64,000 bases of DNA from Notolepis coatsorum. Lineage: Eukaryota > Chordata > Actinopteri > Aulopiformes > Paralepididae. The position numbers and the translations under genes are program-made. Below, piece after piece: positions 1 through 11,679 of this stretch. The first letter of the stretch is position 1. Each line of letters opens with the position of its first letter. A model generated the notes under the pieces. That model ran no database searches and had not been told where the DNA came from. It worked only from the letters and a program-made list of their open reading frames with translations. The DNA lies in the NCBI GenBank assembly GCA_963971535.1, contig OZ020594.1:117773127-117837126 (forward strand), in the 5' to 3' direction.

Positions 1-55
1 GTTTGGGATTCCCATTTGTTTAGGTTTGTTTTTTGTTTGTCTGATTGTGCTCCAG

Positions 56-2098
56 AGTTCAGAAGTTGCTAACAGCAACTGGTGTGAGATAGAGGGCTTG
101 CAACGCAGCATCAAGCTACTGAAGGAGCAGGACTTGAAAGTCGCAGTCCTTGTCACTGACAGAAACCGCCAGGTACAAGTGACAGACACACACACACACA
201 CACTTTCTCTGGTGATAGTTGAATTGGCAGAAAAAATATTGGTGTAAAACTAAGGGAGGCGATCAAGAAACTGTAAGAGGGGCTCTGTGGTGATAACTTT
301 TTGTATTTTTGTTCACTTTAGGAATAGAAATATTTGAATGTGAATGCATTTCAAGTTTACTTGAAGGGTTAGTTAACTCATAAATTCTGCCATATATCTG
401 TACAATTCAACCGATTCTGCAGGTAGCAAAATGGGTGAGAGATGTGCTGTGCGCCGAAGGAACACAACACTACTTTGATATCTGGCATATTGCCAAATGT
501 AAGTATTTGTCCTTGAAAATGCATGGCTACAATGGAAGGCAAGACCAATCACAGTAGTTCAATTTTGTCAGTCCGATTTTTAAAGTGTGTGGTGTGTGTG
601 TGTGTGTGCCCATGCAATAACAGCCGTAAGCAAGAAGTTGGATGCCCTTTCCAGAGAGCGTGACTGTGATGTTATAAAGCTCTGGAAGCAGTCTTTCGTG
701 AACCACCTCTACTGGACCGCCGGTTCTACTCCCAGTGGCAATGCAGACATGATGGAGGCAAAGTGGAGAAGCCTGGTCAATCATGCTCAAGACATACATG
801 AGCATGACACTCCTGCATTTCCTGCCTGTCAGCATGAGCCATTGGAAGGAGAGGACAGAAACAAGGAGTGGCTTGAATCAGGTATCTATCGCTCAGGAAT
901 GTGCACAAGTTCACTTTTTCATGATCTGTTAGTTGATTGTCTGAATGAATATCCATGTGAATAACCTTTCACAAATATGTACAAAAAAGCATATGATCAG
1001 GGAGAGATTGAAAAATCAGTTGATGCTGATGTTGTATTTGTCAGGTTCATCAGCAGCTGTTTCACTGGAGGCTCTTGTGACTAAAAAAGCGTTCATCAAA
1101 GATGTACGGCAGCTATCTCCCCAGAACCAAACCTACTCACTCGAGGCGTTTCACTCCCTGATGATCCGCTTTGCCCCAAAGCACACAGGGTTTTCCTTCC
1201 TTGGAATGCATAGCAGGTACAGTCAGTGTCATAAGATAATTTGGTTTTGGCAGTACAAATGTAAAATTAGACATTTCAATACATTGACATTTCAGAATGT
1301 AAATGTATTCTGAATGAAAAGATCTTATCCTCATTACAGTAGAATAAAGAGTTACTGCACACTCCTCTGTGTACACAACATGTTTTTGCAATCGGCAGCT
1401 ACAAGGGTGTGGCGACTCTTATCCCACAGTGTTTACCTCTGTGGGGCTGCTTAAAAAAAAATATTATAAGCGCAAATTTAATCGCAATCGCAATATCTGT
1501 CAGAAAAAAAATTTCAATTAGATTATTTCCCAAAATCGTGCAGCCCTAGCGCAATTTATTACACAGAGTGCTGCTGTGATGTTTCGGGCTCTCGACATTT
1601 ATTATCATAAAATGAATTATCATAAAATGTTTCTTCTTTCCATAGGCTACTTTTAGCAGCTATGCATTACAACCACAATGGGAACCGAACAGTGGCCACT
1701 ACTAGTGCTGGAGAACCACGCTACGCAGTGTCCTACCCTAGGTTCCGTAAAGGGGTACATCATGTGCATCCCATCAAAGACAAACCATCTTACGGTGTGT
1801 GTTCAATTACTATTTGGAATTATCAACCATTTGCATATTTGGAAATACTGCTATACTTTTATAATGTGTGTTTCAATATAATATTCTCTTCTCTTCAGAC
1901 TATGCATTTGATTTGATGGGCTCTTTGAAGGACCAATATTCCAGAAGTCCATCAGCCCTGAGAGCCGTCAGTGAAGGTTTGGCAACTTCTGCTCCTCCCC
2001 CCATTGCAAGGACCTTCCAACAGGTGGACAAGGCTGAAGCTGTCACTCAGTACCTGACACAGAAGTCCCGCTTTTCTTCTGGCCACCAGGATCGCTAG
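56..2098 (+). CDS. Transposase-like protein, 3' six exons (5' part outside window)
   Basis: Exons are 56-172, 423-498, 624-881, 1045-1216, 1646-1794 and 1899-2098. Every intron has GT-AG ends and the phases (0,1,1,2,1) join into one open frame of 323 residues ending in TAG, so the copy is not decayed. The first exon holds VLVTDRNRQ and the second YFDIWHIAK. From memory, a TDR motif followed by a [FY]D-x-WH-x-AK motif marks a family of animal transposon-derived proteins with a DDE/D RNase-H-like core; the two aspartates would be catalytic. Lysine-rich and His/Asn-rich segments follow (AAMHYNHNGNR in exon 5). The N-terminus, where such proteins often carry a THAP or other zinc finger, lies upstream of the window. 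Superfamily (Kolobok or other) is not settled, and a domesticated gene is possible. The convergent neighbour is the ballast-domain gene at 4260-5805. Intron 1 has a short CA repeat (183-203). Confidence 0.72.
1441..1551. mobile_element. hAT-like terminus remnant inside intron 4
   Basis: This A/T-rich stretch ends in AATCGTGCAGCCCTAG, which resembles the terminus of common fish hAT MITEs (TAGGGCTGCACGATT read on -). The other end is not visible. It lies wholly within the intron between exons 4 and 5 and does not touch splice sites. Confidence 0.4.
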
Positions 2099-4258
2099 TG
2101 GGACCGTTTGATTCCTGGTCGTTTGTGATGGTGCAGGTGAGGAGCCGCTCCTCTTCTGCCCAGCCGGCAACACGCCTCTCTCTCAGCCTGCCTCCCTGCC
2201 TGCCTCCCAGCCTGTCCTCGGTCTTCTCGGGCTCAGAACGTCTCCACGTGGAGCTCTCCTGGGCCTCCTCATTGATGACAGTGATGGTGATCTTCTCCCA
2301 GTTGTCGTTTGCTTTCACTGTGGTCCAGGTGCTCTGTGGGGCTTTGGCTGTTGTCCAGGCGCTCTGTAGGGCTTTGGCCGTTGTCCTGACGCTCTGTGAG
2401 GCCTTCCCCTGCCTTGACTGAGAGATGGTTGCTAGTTTAACACGATTGTGGGACAGTGCTGCGCCCCTCTGCTCTGCCCGCCTCTTGTCCTCCTCCACCT
2501 CCTGGTGCAACTATTGTACTTTTACAGTGCAACACGCTGGTAAATATACACTGAGCCGTAATTGGCCATTGCAATACAATTCAAACCATATCAAGAGCAG
2601 CGGGGAGGATGAGATCCTCAAGCTATCGTGTGTGGTTTCTTACACTTGGCGATTCTATATGCGACCTTGTATGATGCCAGTTGTGCTTTGCTGTTCACGG
2701 ATGCAGCTTTTACCATTTGCGTCTCCTGTACCTGTCAAAAATGCCTCCATTCTGTTCACTGACAAAAAGCGGACAGCTTTTGCCTTTTACTACCGCCTTG
2801 CCAAGCGCTGAATGAAACCAGAGCGAGAGCGAGGGGGCGTGACCGCGCGCTTTGTTTTATGGGTGTGCGTTCAGCACATAAAACCTGCGTAAAAACACAT
2901 TTCTCTCGGTTGCTCGCGCCCCCCACTTTGAGAAACACTGTACTAGTCATTCAGAATACACCTGCTGAACCCCTAGCGTTGTCGATTCGGTTCCAATGTA
3001 TTGTCATCTTACAGCACAAGTACAGTACAACCAGAATACATTTGGCATACAACCAGAGTGCAAATGTAACAAGTCAAGTTGTTTTATTTAGCTATTACAT
3101 TACAGTGAAATGCTTGGTTCTTTCACTGCCCAACTCAGTCCAACCCAGTCCAGAATAGTTCCCTCTTTCATGTTAATATGTGATATCCTAATATTTTGAA
3201 GAGTAGAGACAGTGTGATTAATACATGTTGTATGCTAATATTGTGGAGAGTAGAGACACTTATTCATGTTTTAACGAGTAGAGACACGGTGTGATTATTA
3301 CCATGATTGAAAATCAATTTAGACGAAGACATACAAAGAAGTAATTATCACAATTAGCGATTTTATTTTTGGCTGGTAAACGAATCAGTTTGGCTGGTAA
3401 AAAAAATCATCTACTCGCCAGTTGGCTGGTAAGCCAAAAAGTTAGTTTCCTCCATAGGCAATATATTTTGTTATTGTTGTTATATGCTGGCCTGGCTGTG
3501 CAGTAAATACCATATAATGGTATGGTGTTAATGTTTACCAAGAGAGTAAGCCTACCTCAGAATTGTATAAAACGAAGTTATTATTATTATTATTATACCA
3601 GTATTGTGATTGCACTATTACTTTATTTTACTTTTTTTGACCACCTGTAATTGCACTGTTTACTACCGTATTTCATGCAGTACTTGCTTGTTTTCAATAA
3701 ATGAACCCAGTCCATTTTACTGGGTTCAAACTGACACAAATGTTGATTTATTCATTATGATCTGTTTGAAAATTATCTGTTTGAATATCATTCGCTCAGA
3801 ACACCAACCAGCTGACTATAAAAACTGTCCACTCTCAGCTGTTTGTGTAAATACTCTGTAATATTGAATATTCACTCTGTAATAAATATTTGTAATAAAT
3901 ATTTGATTGCTAACACCCTCTCCTCATCTTTCAAGGTCAATAAAAGTATATATATTACTCCTCTCCTCATTCGAACCTAGAATTCAATGATATAGATTCG
4001 AAAATAGATTCAATGTTGACTATACTATACATGACCGTTTACTGTGTAAGAAGCAAATGATGAGAATCATTGTTTTTAATCAAAACCCTGCATGGTTATT
4101 TATGACTTGCAAGTCCAATTGTATTATTGTATCCATATGGTCAATCTGATAAATGATAACACGGATGGCATAGTATATCATATCTTTGACAATAGTGACC
4201 AAATGTTTTTGGCATCTAAAGAAGACAAACATGAATACTGTCAATTCAGTTAAATAAC
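2099..4258. other. Intergenic region between two convergent genes
   Basis: It holds the 3' flank of the transposase-like gene and no convincing second gene. The rc of about 2918-2940 (CAGTGTTTCTCAAAGTGGGG) looks like a hAT terminus; no partner end was found. About 3365-3440 repeats a TTGGCTGGTAA word four times. AATAAA hexamers occur near 3697 and 3880, either of which could serve as a poly(A) signal. The open frames here have atypical composition and look like chance. Confidence 0.5.
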
Positions 4259-4264
4259 TTTATT
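4259..4264 (-). promoter_or_regulatory. AATAAA poly(A) signal overlapping the stop codon
   Basis: On the minus strand the CDS ends ...CAATAAAG: the TAA stop is contained in an AATAAA hexamer. If this signal is used the 3' UTR would be only about 10-30 nt. Confidence 0.5.
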
Positions 4265-5251
4265 GGCTCAAGTCTGGCCATAAGAAGCCTCTGTAGTTTC
4301 CACCTTCCTCTGGAAACGTCCGTCTGATGGCGTGGACTACACAGGCAGGTATGACCTTCCTATTGTGACGACCAAGTTTTCCATAAACCCAGCGGACAAT
4401 CTGTCTGTACGCTGTGTAGCGGTATTGGCTGGAAGATAGAGAGACAACACACACCCTGCTTTATTAATCCTGCAAGGGACATTCTCGTGTCATAGCACTG
4501 CAGTAGGCATGAAAATACAGGTCATGTTCATTTCAGGTGTGTGTCATACTTTTCATAAAATATTGTACAACTTACTCAAAATTCCTGAGGGTGAGTGCTC
4601 CATGCTCCTGGCGGAAGGCAAGATATGCTATCTGCAGCACAAAAGGATTCAGACAGGCACCTTCAAATCCTGGATGTTGTGTTAGACAACGGATGTTCTC
4701 AGGTCTGGGTGCTAAATCCTCTACTAGCTTCCAATAGGGCTGTATCTCTCTGCAACACATGCTCTCTATACCAGTGGTCATAGGTTGACATTCTCCACAC
4801 AGACACCTGAGTTCAAAGACAGAAAAAATAAAAGGTTATTATAATAAATACAATATTTTTTTTTACTAGACATCACTCGGGTGTATTATTGATGCTCTCA
4901 TTGATACTATGTTTGTTTCTGAAGTGTGTGTGTGAGATATTATAGAGAGAGGGGGGGGCTTTAGTAGACTATTGCATTGGTCTGAACTGCTGATCCGAAT
5001 GTATCAGGTAAAAACCATATTATGCGTTTTCATCAATAAATAAATGGCACAAAAAAAATTCTCTTGCACAAATACATTCTTTCATGGGGCCCAGAATCTA
5101 CCCCTGGTGGTAATAGTGGTGGTAGTAGTAGTAGTAATAGTAGTGGTGGTGGTAGTAGTAGTTGTAGTAGTAATAGTAGTAGTAGAAGTAATAGTAGTGG
5201 TGGTGGTGGTAGTAGTAGTAGTAGTAATAGTAGTGGTGGTGGTAGTAGTAA

Positions 5252-5283
<32 letters not shown>

Positions 5284-5385
5284 ATAGTAGTGGTGGTGGT
5301 AGTAGTAGTTGTAGTAGTAATAGTAGTAGTAGAAGTAATAGTAGTAGTAAAGGTAGCAGTAGTAGTAGTAGTAGTAATATTAGTG

Positions 5386-5463
<78 letters not shown>

Positions 5464-5805
5464 ATAATAGTAACCAACTGTTATTGATACACTGCAACGT
5501 TAGGCTATCACTATGAATTGAAAATGGGGGACCCTGATGTAAACAAGACAAACGTCTTTCTCTGGTCTGCATCCCATAACGTTTTCATTCATTCATTCAT
5601 TCTATACTGTCGATAATGACGCTTACCAAGACGTCTGAGCGATCCTCCACCTGTTGCTGTTGCCCAATGCCTCCATCTCCTGGCGATATCGAGGTCTGAC
5701 GTTTGCTGCTGGTGTATTTTGCCTTACCGGCTCGAAATTGTATGGGGCTGGTCCGTCAAAGTCTCTCCGACGATTAAACCCATCTTCGTCTTGTGAGGCG
5801 TCCAT
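4260..5805 (-). CDS. P2X7-type ballast (intracellular) domain protein, stand-alone
   Basis: Three exons on the minus strand, 5805-5651, 4806-4576 and 4428-4260, join with GT-AG introns (phases 2 and 2) into an intact 184-residue protein. Exon 1 encodes an acidic/arginine-rich leader (MDASQDEDGFNRRRD). Exon 2 opens with CLCGECQPM, then a paired-cysteine CCREI and further cysteines. Exon 3 carries QYRYTAYRQIVRW, VIPACVVHAIRRTFP and YRGF. This order (C-x-C-G-x-C, CC, AYRQ, PAC, IRxxFP, YxGF) is that of the zinc-binding cytosolic ballast region of vertebrate P2X7 receptors. There are no transmembrane segments and no extracellular channel domain, so it cannot be an ATP-gated channel. ATG at 5805 is chosen because upstream codons in frame lack an ATG. 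It is convergent with the gene at 56-2098. Function is unknown; zinc or nucleotide binding is inferred from P2X7. Confidence 0.85.
5103..5473. repeat. (TAG/TGG)n trinucleotide microsatellite, about 370 bp
   Basis: Imperfect array of GTA, GTG and ATA-type triplets, open in several frames because the unit is three bases. It lies in intron 1 (5650-4807) of the ballast-domain gene. Long Leu, Ser, Thr or Val tracts predicted here are artefacts. Confidence 0.95.
5513..5575 (+). mobile_element. LINE-A 3'-end fragment
   Basis: ATGAATTGAAAATGGGGGACC... matches the 3' UTR end of the LINE-A element at 30205-33000 (32859-32922) almost base for base. It is followed by CATT repeats (5586-5602) and sits in the same intron as the microsatellite. 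Confidence 0.75.
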
Positions 5806-6129
5806 TTGGATCAAGGAAATGGCTTTTCCGCGCTAGTCAAACTCCTTGTAGTGGTTCAGAGGAAGGCGGAAGTTGCCCGACGTGTAACGTAACCCCGTCC
5901 TTGACTGCGATGTGCAAGCCAGGGGCTGGCTCATTAATATGCAAGCCACACCTGTTGTGACGTCGGCGTTTGATAAGCTTTTTTGATTCGCGCGTGCATG
6001 TTATTCGTGCGTGGACCTTTTTAACTCTTTCAGAGTGGCATTTCCGGTGTCAAATGGAAAAAAATAAATAATGAAATTATATACCAATGATGTAAACTAC
6101 CCATAATTGATCAGTAGGGTTTAACCTAG

Positions 6130-6601
6130 AGGTTGGCCTTTAAAGATACACCAGCGTATTCATACAGGAGAGAGGCCATACCACTGTGACCAGTGTGGGA
6201 AGAGCTTCATTGAATATGGACAATTAAAGATACACCAGCGTATTCATACAGGAGAGAAGCCCTATCACTGTGACCAGTGTGAGAAGAGCTTCAGTCAACT
6301 TGGAACCTTAAACACACACCAGCTTATGCATAGAGGAGAGAAGCCCTACCACTGTGACCAGTGTGAGAAGAAGTTCACCCAATCTAACACTTTAAAGATA
6401 CATCAGCGTATTCATACAGGAGAGAAGCCCTATCACTGTGACCAGTGTGAGAAGAGCTTCAGTCAACTTGGAAACTTAAACACACACCAGCTTATGCATA
6501 GAGGAGAGAAGCCCTACCACTGTGACCAGTGTGAGAAGAGTTTCCGTAGATTTGCACATTTAAAGATACATCAGCGTATTCACACAGGTGTCAAACCCTA
6601 A
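6130..6601 (+). CDS. C2H2 zinc-finger protein, 3' exon (partial)
   Basis: Open from an in-frame stop at 6122-6124, with a possible acceptor (CCTAG) at 6125-6129. The exon encodes the C-terminal half of one finger and then five complete C2H2 fingers joined by [TR]GE[KR]P linkers, ending in TAA just after the last finger. Helix contact residues (-1,2,3,6) read E/G/Q/I, Q/G/T/T, Q/N/T/I, Q/G/N/T and R/A/H/I. Fingers 2 and 4 are near copies ([18 protein letters not shown]), which suggests recent tandem duplication. It would be a sequence-specific DNA-binding nuclear protein. No upstream exon, KRAB-like or other effector domain can be seen, and the array starts mid-finger, so this may be a gene fragment. 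Confidence 0.7.
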
Positions 6602-8124
6602 AACTGTAGAAATATGATTTCAACATATCAACAGTGAATACTGAACATGAAATCCAACTATTATGAACCTTATCTGAAGAACTTCTGACCCTCATCTTCA
6701 AACACCAATTTTATGTCTAGAATTAAAACACAGATCTTTTTGATTCATGGTGTCCTACTCAATCATTCATGGCCAGTCTGTTATTATTCCATCCTTAAGT
6801 AATCCAAGTTATGTTTATTCATGATATGGTTACAATGATCAATTTGGCTTAAATGGGCACTTTCCCAAAAACGAAATTGATTTATTTTGTATATTACATT
6901 TTTTTAATCATTAATGTAAATTCTCTCCAGTAGTTCCACTTATTTTTTTAAATTAGCATTTCTTCCATTTGAAATATTATTTTAAGCCAAATAATTTTAC
7001 TATCAACTATTTCAATATGTACATTGTTTATACCCATACATTATTAAGTTGAAAGCCATGTACACATAATATATATGTAATAAAAAAATGCATTAAATGG
7101 TAACAAAATATGATCTTTCTCTTCTGAGATTTGAAGTAATAAATGATTTGATACTGTAAATCAGCGGTTCTCAAACTTTACTTTACTTTATTTACATTTT
7201 TAACACATTAATTGCCAAGAACAAGTTAACTCGTTATTGCCCGCCAATCGAATATCGCCAACAACGAGTAAACTCGTTATTGTGATCGTTGTTTCTTTTA
7301 TTAGCTATTGCCATTTATAATTCATCCACCAAGGCTCTGGGAAACTCTGACACTCTGTCTGTGATTGCAACGGTCTGATACCGCCGCCTGGTGGATTTCG
7401 GCCAATGTTGCACTTACTTTTCTACAGGAAGTATGACTCTGCATCGGTGAATGTCGTCCCGGCACAGTTTTCTTGTAACGTGAATCCAGATGAACAGTCG
7501 AGTGCATTGAATCGCCTTCGAGACGCAAGAATCATTATGCTTTTGGAGTTTATGGTGTCGGCCAAATGGACATATGATCTAGCAGATGGCAATCAAATAA
7601 TTGGAATATTTTTCCTCCAGTATCATCTGTCAGAGGTAAGAGGAATCTAACGTTAATTCCAGCTCGATTGTCCATTTCTTTCATTGCAATCCATCTGATC
7701 AGCGTATGGGGTTGTACTAAAGAAAGCCGTTATTGACAATCAATTAATCAGAAACGACCCCCCCCCATTTCCTTCATGCATGATGGAGCATAATATATAC
7801 CGATCATATGCATTTGAAATTTTTATTTTAGCGTGTATAGGGACGAAATGCCAATCGATTATATATCGAGTATAATATGCATTGGGGCCTATAACTCGCG
7901 TTCTAGGAATGACCGCAGACCACTCTAAAAACATACTTATATTCACAACGGTATTAAACGACAATGTATGAATGGAAAAATATAACGTTCCCACATCCTG
8001 AACGATAGATACCCGATGTCGAATGGGCCATAGTAGTGCAGATATAGCTATAATATTTAAATAGTTATAGCCCTGTAAAGAAGGTATAGGCTTACAGCGG
8101 TGGCGTTAGAGCTATAAGATGCTC
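6602..8124. other. 3' flank of zinc-finger exon and repeat-poor spacer
   Basis: A/T-rich sequence with an AATAAA near 7079. A hAT-like terminus (CAGCGGTTCTCAAAC, 7162-7176) has no visible partner. Two near-palindromic words around ACTCGTTATTG (7222-7243 and 7262-7281) lie close together. Short open frames here look spurious. Confidence 0.5.
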
Positions 8125-8133
8125 ATATTGCGT

Positions 8134-9050
8134 GCGTCTCTACATTTCGTAGCCGCTTTTCTGCAGACCCCTCTCTGATTGGTTGAGCCCATTTCTGCAG
8201 ACCCCTCACTGATTGGCCGAGCGCGCGCATGCGCATGAGCCGCGACAAGCTCCTCTAGCCAGGAGTCAAAACTCTGTTAAGCTCCAGAGAGAGAGGCTGA
8301 AAACCCACAGTTGTTGCCCGACGGATGGGAGCCGAATCCCGGATCCGAGTTTTCTGATGAATAGCCCCAAAACATGGAGGTCGCGAACGCAATTTATACG
8401 CATGGAAGTATTGATTACGCCATAACGAATCATTAAAAAAATATACCGTTAACTGGAATATGTTGTGTGTGCCTTTACACATATGTTGGATAGGCTTATG
8501 TAATTGGTTTGTCATTAAAAACCAATAGGCTTCGCTGACCAGAGCTCTCTCAGATTCAAAGTTTTAATTGCAGCCTGGAACATATATGTTTCGGAACCAA
8601 TGTGTAACTAGACAGTTACAATATAACATTTATATTAATTAACCCAGTTAATGCCTTAAGAGAAAGAGTCTGGTGGTCAATTGCTACGGAAATGTTGTGT
8701 CTTACTAATAATAACAAATTCCTTGGTCAATAGAAGTCTCTGTGATACTTTCTGAATATGATTTGGGAACATCAAATGGGCAGGCCGCGAAATAACATAA
8801 CGTTACAATGTACAGTTTCTGACAGCTGGCTGTGTTGTGAAATGTGCATAACGTTATGAATAAACCGCAAAGTCACGCGAAATAACGTTATACGCGATTG
8901 ATATAACATTACATCCGCCTTTTACTGCGTGACGAGCTAAACCAATCAGAGAGGGGCTTCGCTCAACCAATCAGAGAGGGGTCTGCAGAAATGGAGTTCA
9001 ACCAATCAGAGAGGGGTCTGCAGAAATGTGGCTACGAAATGTAGAGACGC
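8134..9050. mobile_element. Non-autonomous Mutator-like element with 9-bp duplication
   Basis: Terminal inverted repeats of about 90-100 bp start GCGTCTCTACATTTCGTAGCC on both ends. The flanks are a perfect 9-bp direct repeat ATATTGCGT (8125-8133 and 9051-9059), the size typical of Mutator-like elements. Each TIR contains two or three copies of a roughly 33-bp word (TTTCTGCAGACCCCTCTCTG...). No transposase is encoded. Confidence 0.8.
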
Positions 9051-9128
9051 ATATTGCGTGGCAGGGATTGTGTTAATGTTTTGGCAACATATTTTGGCTA
9101 AATATGCCTCGTTTTATAAATGTGTATT

Positions 9129-9500
9129 AGGGAAGCTCGATATTGGCTTTTTTACCGATACCGATATACCGATATTGTCCAACTCTTAATTTCCGATACC
9201 GATATCAACCGATACCAACCGATACCGATATATGTAGGGTCCCCCCCCCCCCCCCCCCCCCCCCAAAACGGAATAATTTCAGGTAATTAACATTACATAT
9301 CTCTTGTTGTGGAATTAACACAACATTATGCATACTTTTGACAATAAATAAAATCAGAATTTGTTCTTACTTGCTTGCCTGGGTAAATAAAGGTTATAGA
9401 AAATGAAATATTTGAAAACCGATACCGATATTTTCCGATATCACATTTTAATGCCAATATCGGCCGATAATATCTGTAGGCCGATAATATCGGACATCCC
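9129..9500. mobile_element. hAT-type MITE (CCGATAT-rich)
   Basis: The ends GGGAAGCTCGATATTGG and CCGATAATATCGGACATCCC are imperfect inverted repeats, flanked by GTGTATTA and TAGTATTA (6 of 8 match). The body repeats ACCGATACCGAT and contains a 20+ C homopolymer at 9241-9264. This terminus is typical of fish hAT MITEs. Confidence 0.7.
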
Positions 9501-11119
9501 TAGTATTAACCTCTTCCACCTGTTCCATCGGCGGACCGCAAATGACATCACGTCATAAATCAATCTCTCCAGACTGTTTGACAAAAGTATCGTTTTATTT
9601 TTCAAACAAATTCAAGTATAACCATGTCACAACAGCATTTATAATGTATATTATCATCAATACGTTAATTTACCAATAGGTTAAAGTGTTATTCGATAGA
9701 TTTTCATTTTTGTTCTTGGTGTTGTATAGTTCGCGAAAGTCGACCATTTAGGAAGATTTGAACATCGGGAATTGTAGTTTTTTTGCAGCCATTTTGTAGA
9801 GGACACCGAGAGCTTTCGATGAGCGTTGGAATTTTTCCAAACGACACTTCCGAAGCCTCTATGGGGTTTCAAGCTAATTACATCTGTATGAATTCTTTTA
9901 ATATCTCTTATTATTCGGGATAATAAACCGCACAACTTAACGTTATTGACATATATTGAAGCGCAGTTCATTTCTCTTCCCTATTTTTAGCAATAATTAG
10001 ATTTGAAATTAGTTTCAAAATGGTGGCACCCTGATTAAAAAAAAAGGCTGTTCTTATGCACGCCTGGTGATACTAAATCCAAATTGAACTCGGGCATTTG
10101 AAATATAAGATTTGGCACAATCCATAAATGTGCGAATTGGCTATAATAAGGTAATTTGCCTGCTATTCTATATTCTATAATAATATTTCAAATTGCATTG
10201 GTCCGGATGGGAGAATTCAGTACTGTATCTACAAAACCTTCTGTTTAATCATCTTCCCTTTATTCATTTCCTTAGATGTTTTGTACACATGATCTCAAGA
10301 AGGTCCTGAATGTTTTTCATGTCTGGTCATTATTAGCATGGTGTTATTCACTCTCAAAGATGCAAAGAAAAATCATAATTCATATTCTCCTTTGTTTCAT
10401 CACAATTTAAGCAAGCCTAGTAATAGACACAATATTTCTGACACTGGGAATACATTCACTGAGGTCCATAGATGTCCCTAGATACCAATAATCTACAAAT
10501 GGGTCTTGTAGAAGTGGAGCAATATTCCATTTACTTAGGTATGTATTTTAGGCGGATTTTCAGAAAATAGGGCTCCGGGCATAAGAGGTTAATAACATAG
10601 GGTCTCATTCTCCAATATTTTCCAAAGACTTCTCTTATGGCAACCATTTTGGAACCGACTGAGACAGAATCGACGACAAGTTCACTCTGATTCCCCAACG
10701 CGTGGGGAAGATGTCGTCCCAAACGATCACAGCTGGGATGCCGGCGTTGAGGGATGTCACCATTCTGAAATGTGAATGCGCGTCCCCGTCCAGGTCATTT
10801 GCATACAAACCACGCCTCCGAAGCTCCTTATAAGGCAGCCAATAGGGCAGTGTGCAAATGAAATTGCAAAAAGTCAATAGTTAGACACACCTGTCCAGCT
10901 CATAAGAATGCAACTGATGATGCAGCCGTGTGAAAATGGTGGCCGATATGCGATATGCTTTGCGACCGATCAAAATGAGATTAGATTAATGTATTGTCAT
11001 CATATTATATTATATTATATATTATATATATTATATATTATATTATTATATATTATATTATAATACAGCTCGTGGTGCACCTGCCGCAGCGCGCGCACGC
11101 ACACATGCACGCACGCGCG
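9501..11119. other. Unannotated spacer
   Basis: No coding exon, RNA gene or terminal repeat was recognised. 11003-11065 is a TATAT-rich tract, followed by a purine/pyrimidine-alternating GC/CA tract (11087-11120). An octamer word ATTTGCAT occurs at about 10797, without other promoter elements. Confidence 0.4.
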
Positions 11120-11415
11120 CAGTACTGTATAGCCTACGTGCGTAATGAATGAACGCAGTATAGGCTTATATTATTCTAATGACTTGTTTTATTAGGAGAG
11201 CAGCACAGATACTGCGCTGCCCGTAGTACAGTCCACCATGCAGTCCGCTCATGGTACGCCCGACTCTGGCGGCCTAAATATGTGTACTGTACTTACTGTA
11301 TGTATAGGGCAGAGCATATATATAGTATCTACTAAATCCTAATGAAACAAGTAATTAGAATAATATAAGCCTACTGTTCATTCATTAGACACGTAGGCTA
11401 TACTGTGTGCGTGTG
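11120..11415. repeat. Fold-back repeat 1
   Basis: About 78-bp imperfect inverted arms (11120-11196 and 11337-11415), sharing TAGCCTACGTG, ATGAATGAAC and TAGGCTTATATTATTCTAAT, around a roughly 140-bp loop. It looks like a fold-back MITE; no clear duplication was identified. Confidence 0.7.
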
Positions 11416-11524
11416 TGGCACACACAACAAGACTATTTCCACGCGATTAGCTTTATTTCTTATTTATTTATTTATCCACTGTCATTTGCAGTGTTGGTGT
11501 AGTAGGCTACATAGTGTATTTCAA

Positions 11525-11679
11525 TATCTGGTTTATTGATTAATGATATATTTGAAGGAATGCAGGTTATAGCTATATCAAACAAATGTCTGTCCCATTG
11601 TACCAATCAATGGGATATATTGCATGTTGGCGATAACCTGCATTCTTTCAAATGTATAATTAATCAATAAAACAGATAT
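11525..11679. repeat. Fold-back repeat 2
   Basis: Arms 11525-11572 and 11631-11679 are near-perfect inverted copies (ATAACCTGCATTC[CT]TTCAAAT...). The loop itself contains a second hairpin, TCCCATTG/CAATGGGA. It could form a compact cruciform or RNA hairpin. Confidence 0.75.

Noticed and set aside
2043-2510. 155-codon minus-strand frame overlapping the last exon of the transposase-like gene
   Set aside because: Antisense to a real exon, with repeats of no known domain; composition looks like 3' UTR shadow.
5033-5572. Long poly-Leu, poly-Ser, poly-Val and poly-Thr frames
   Set aside because: They are all readings of one trinucleotide microsatellite in an intron.
10635-10877. 80-codon minus-strand frame near an octamer motif
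   Set aside because: No recognisable domain or splice context.
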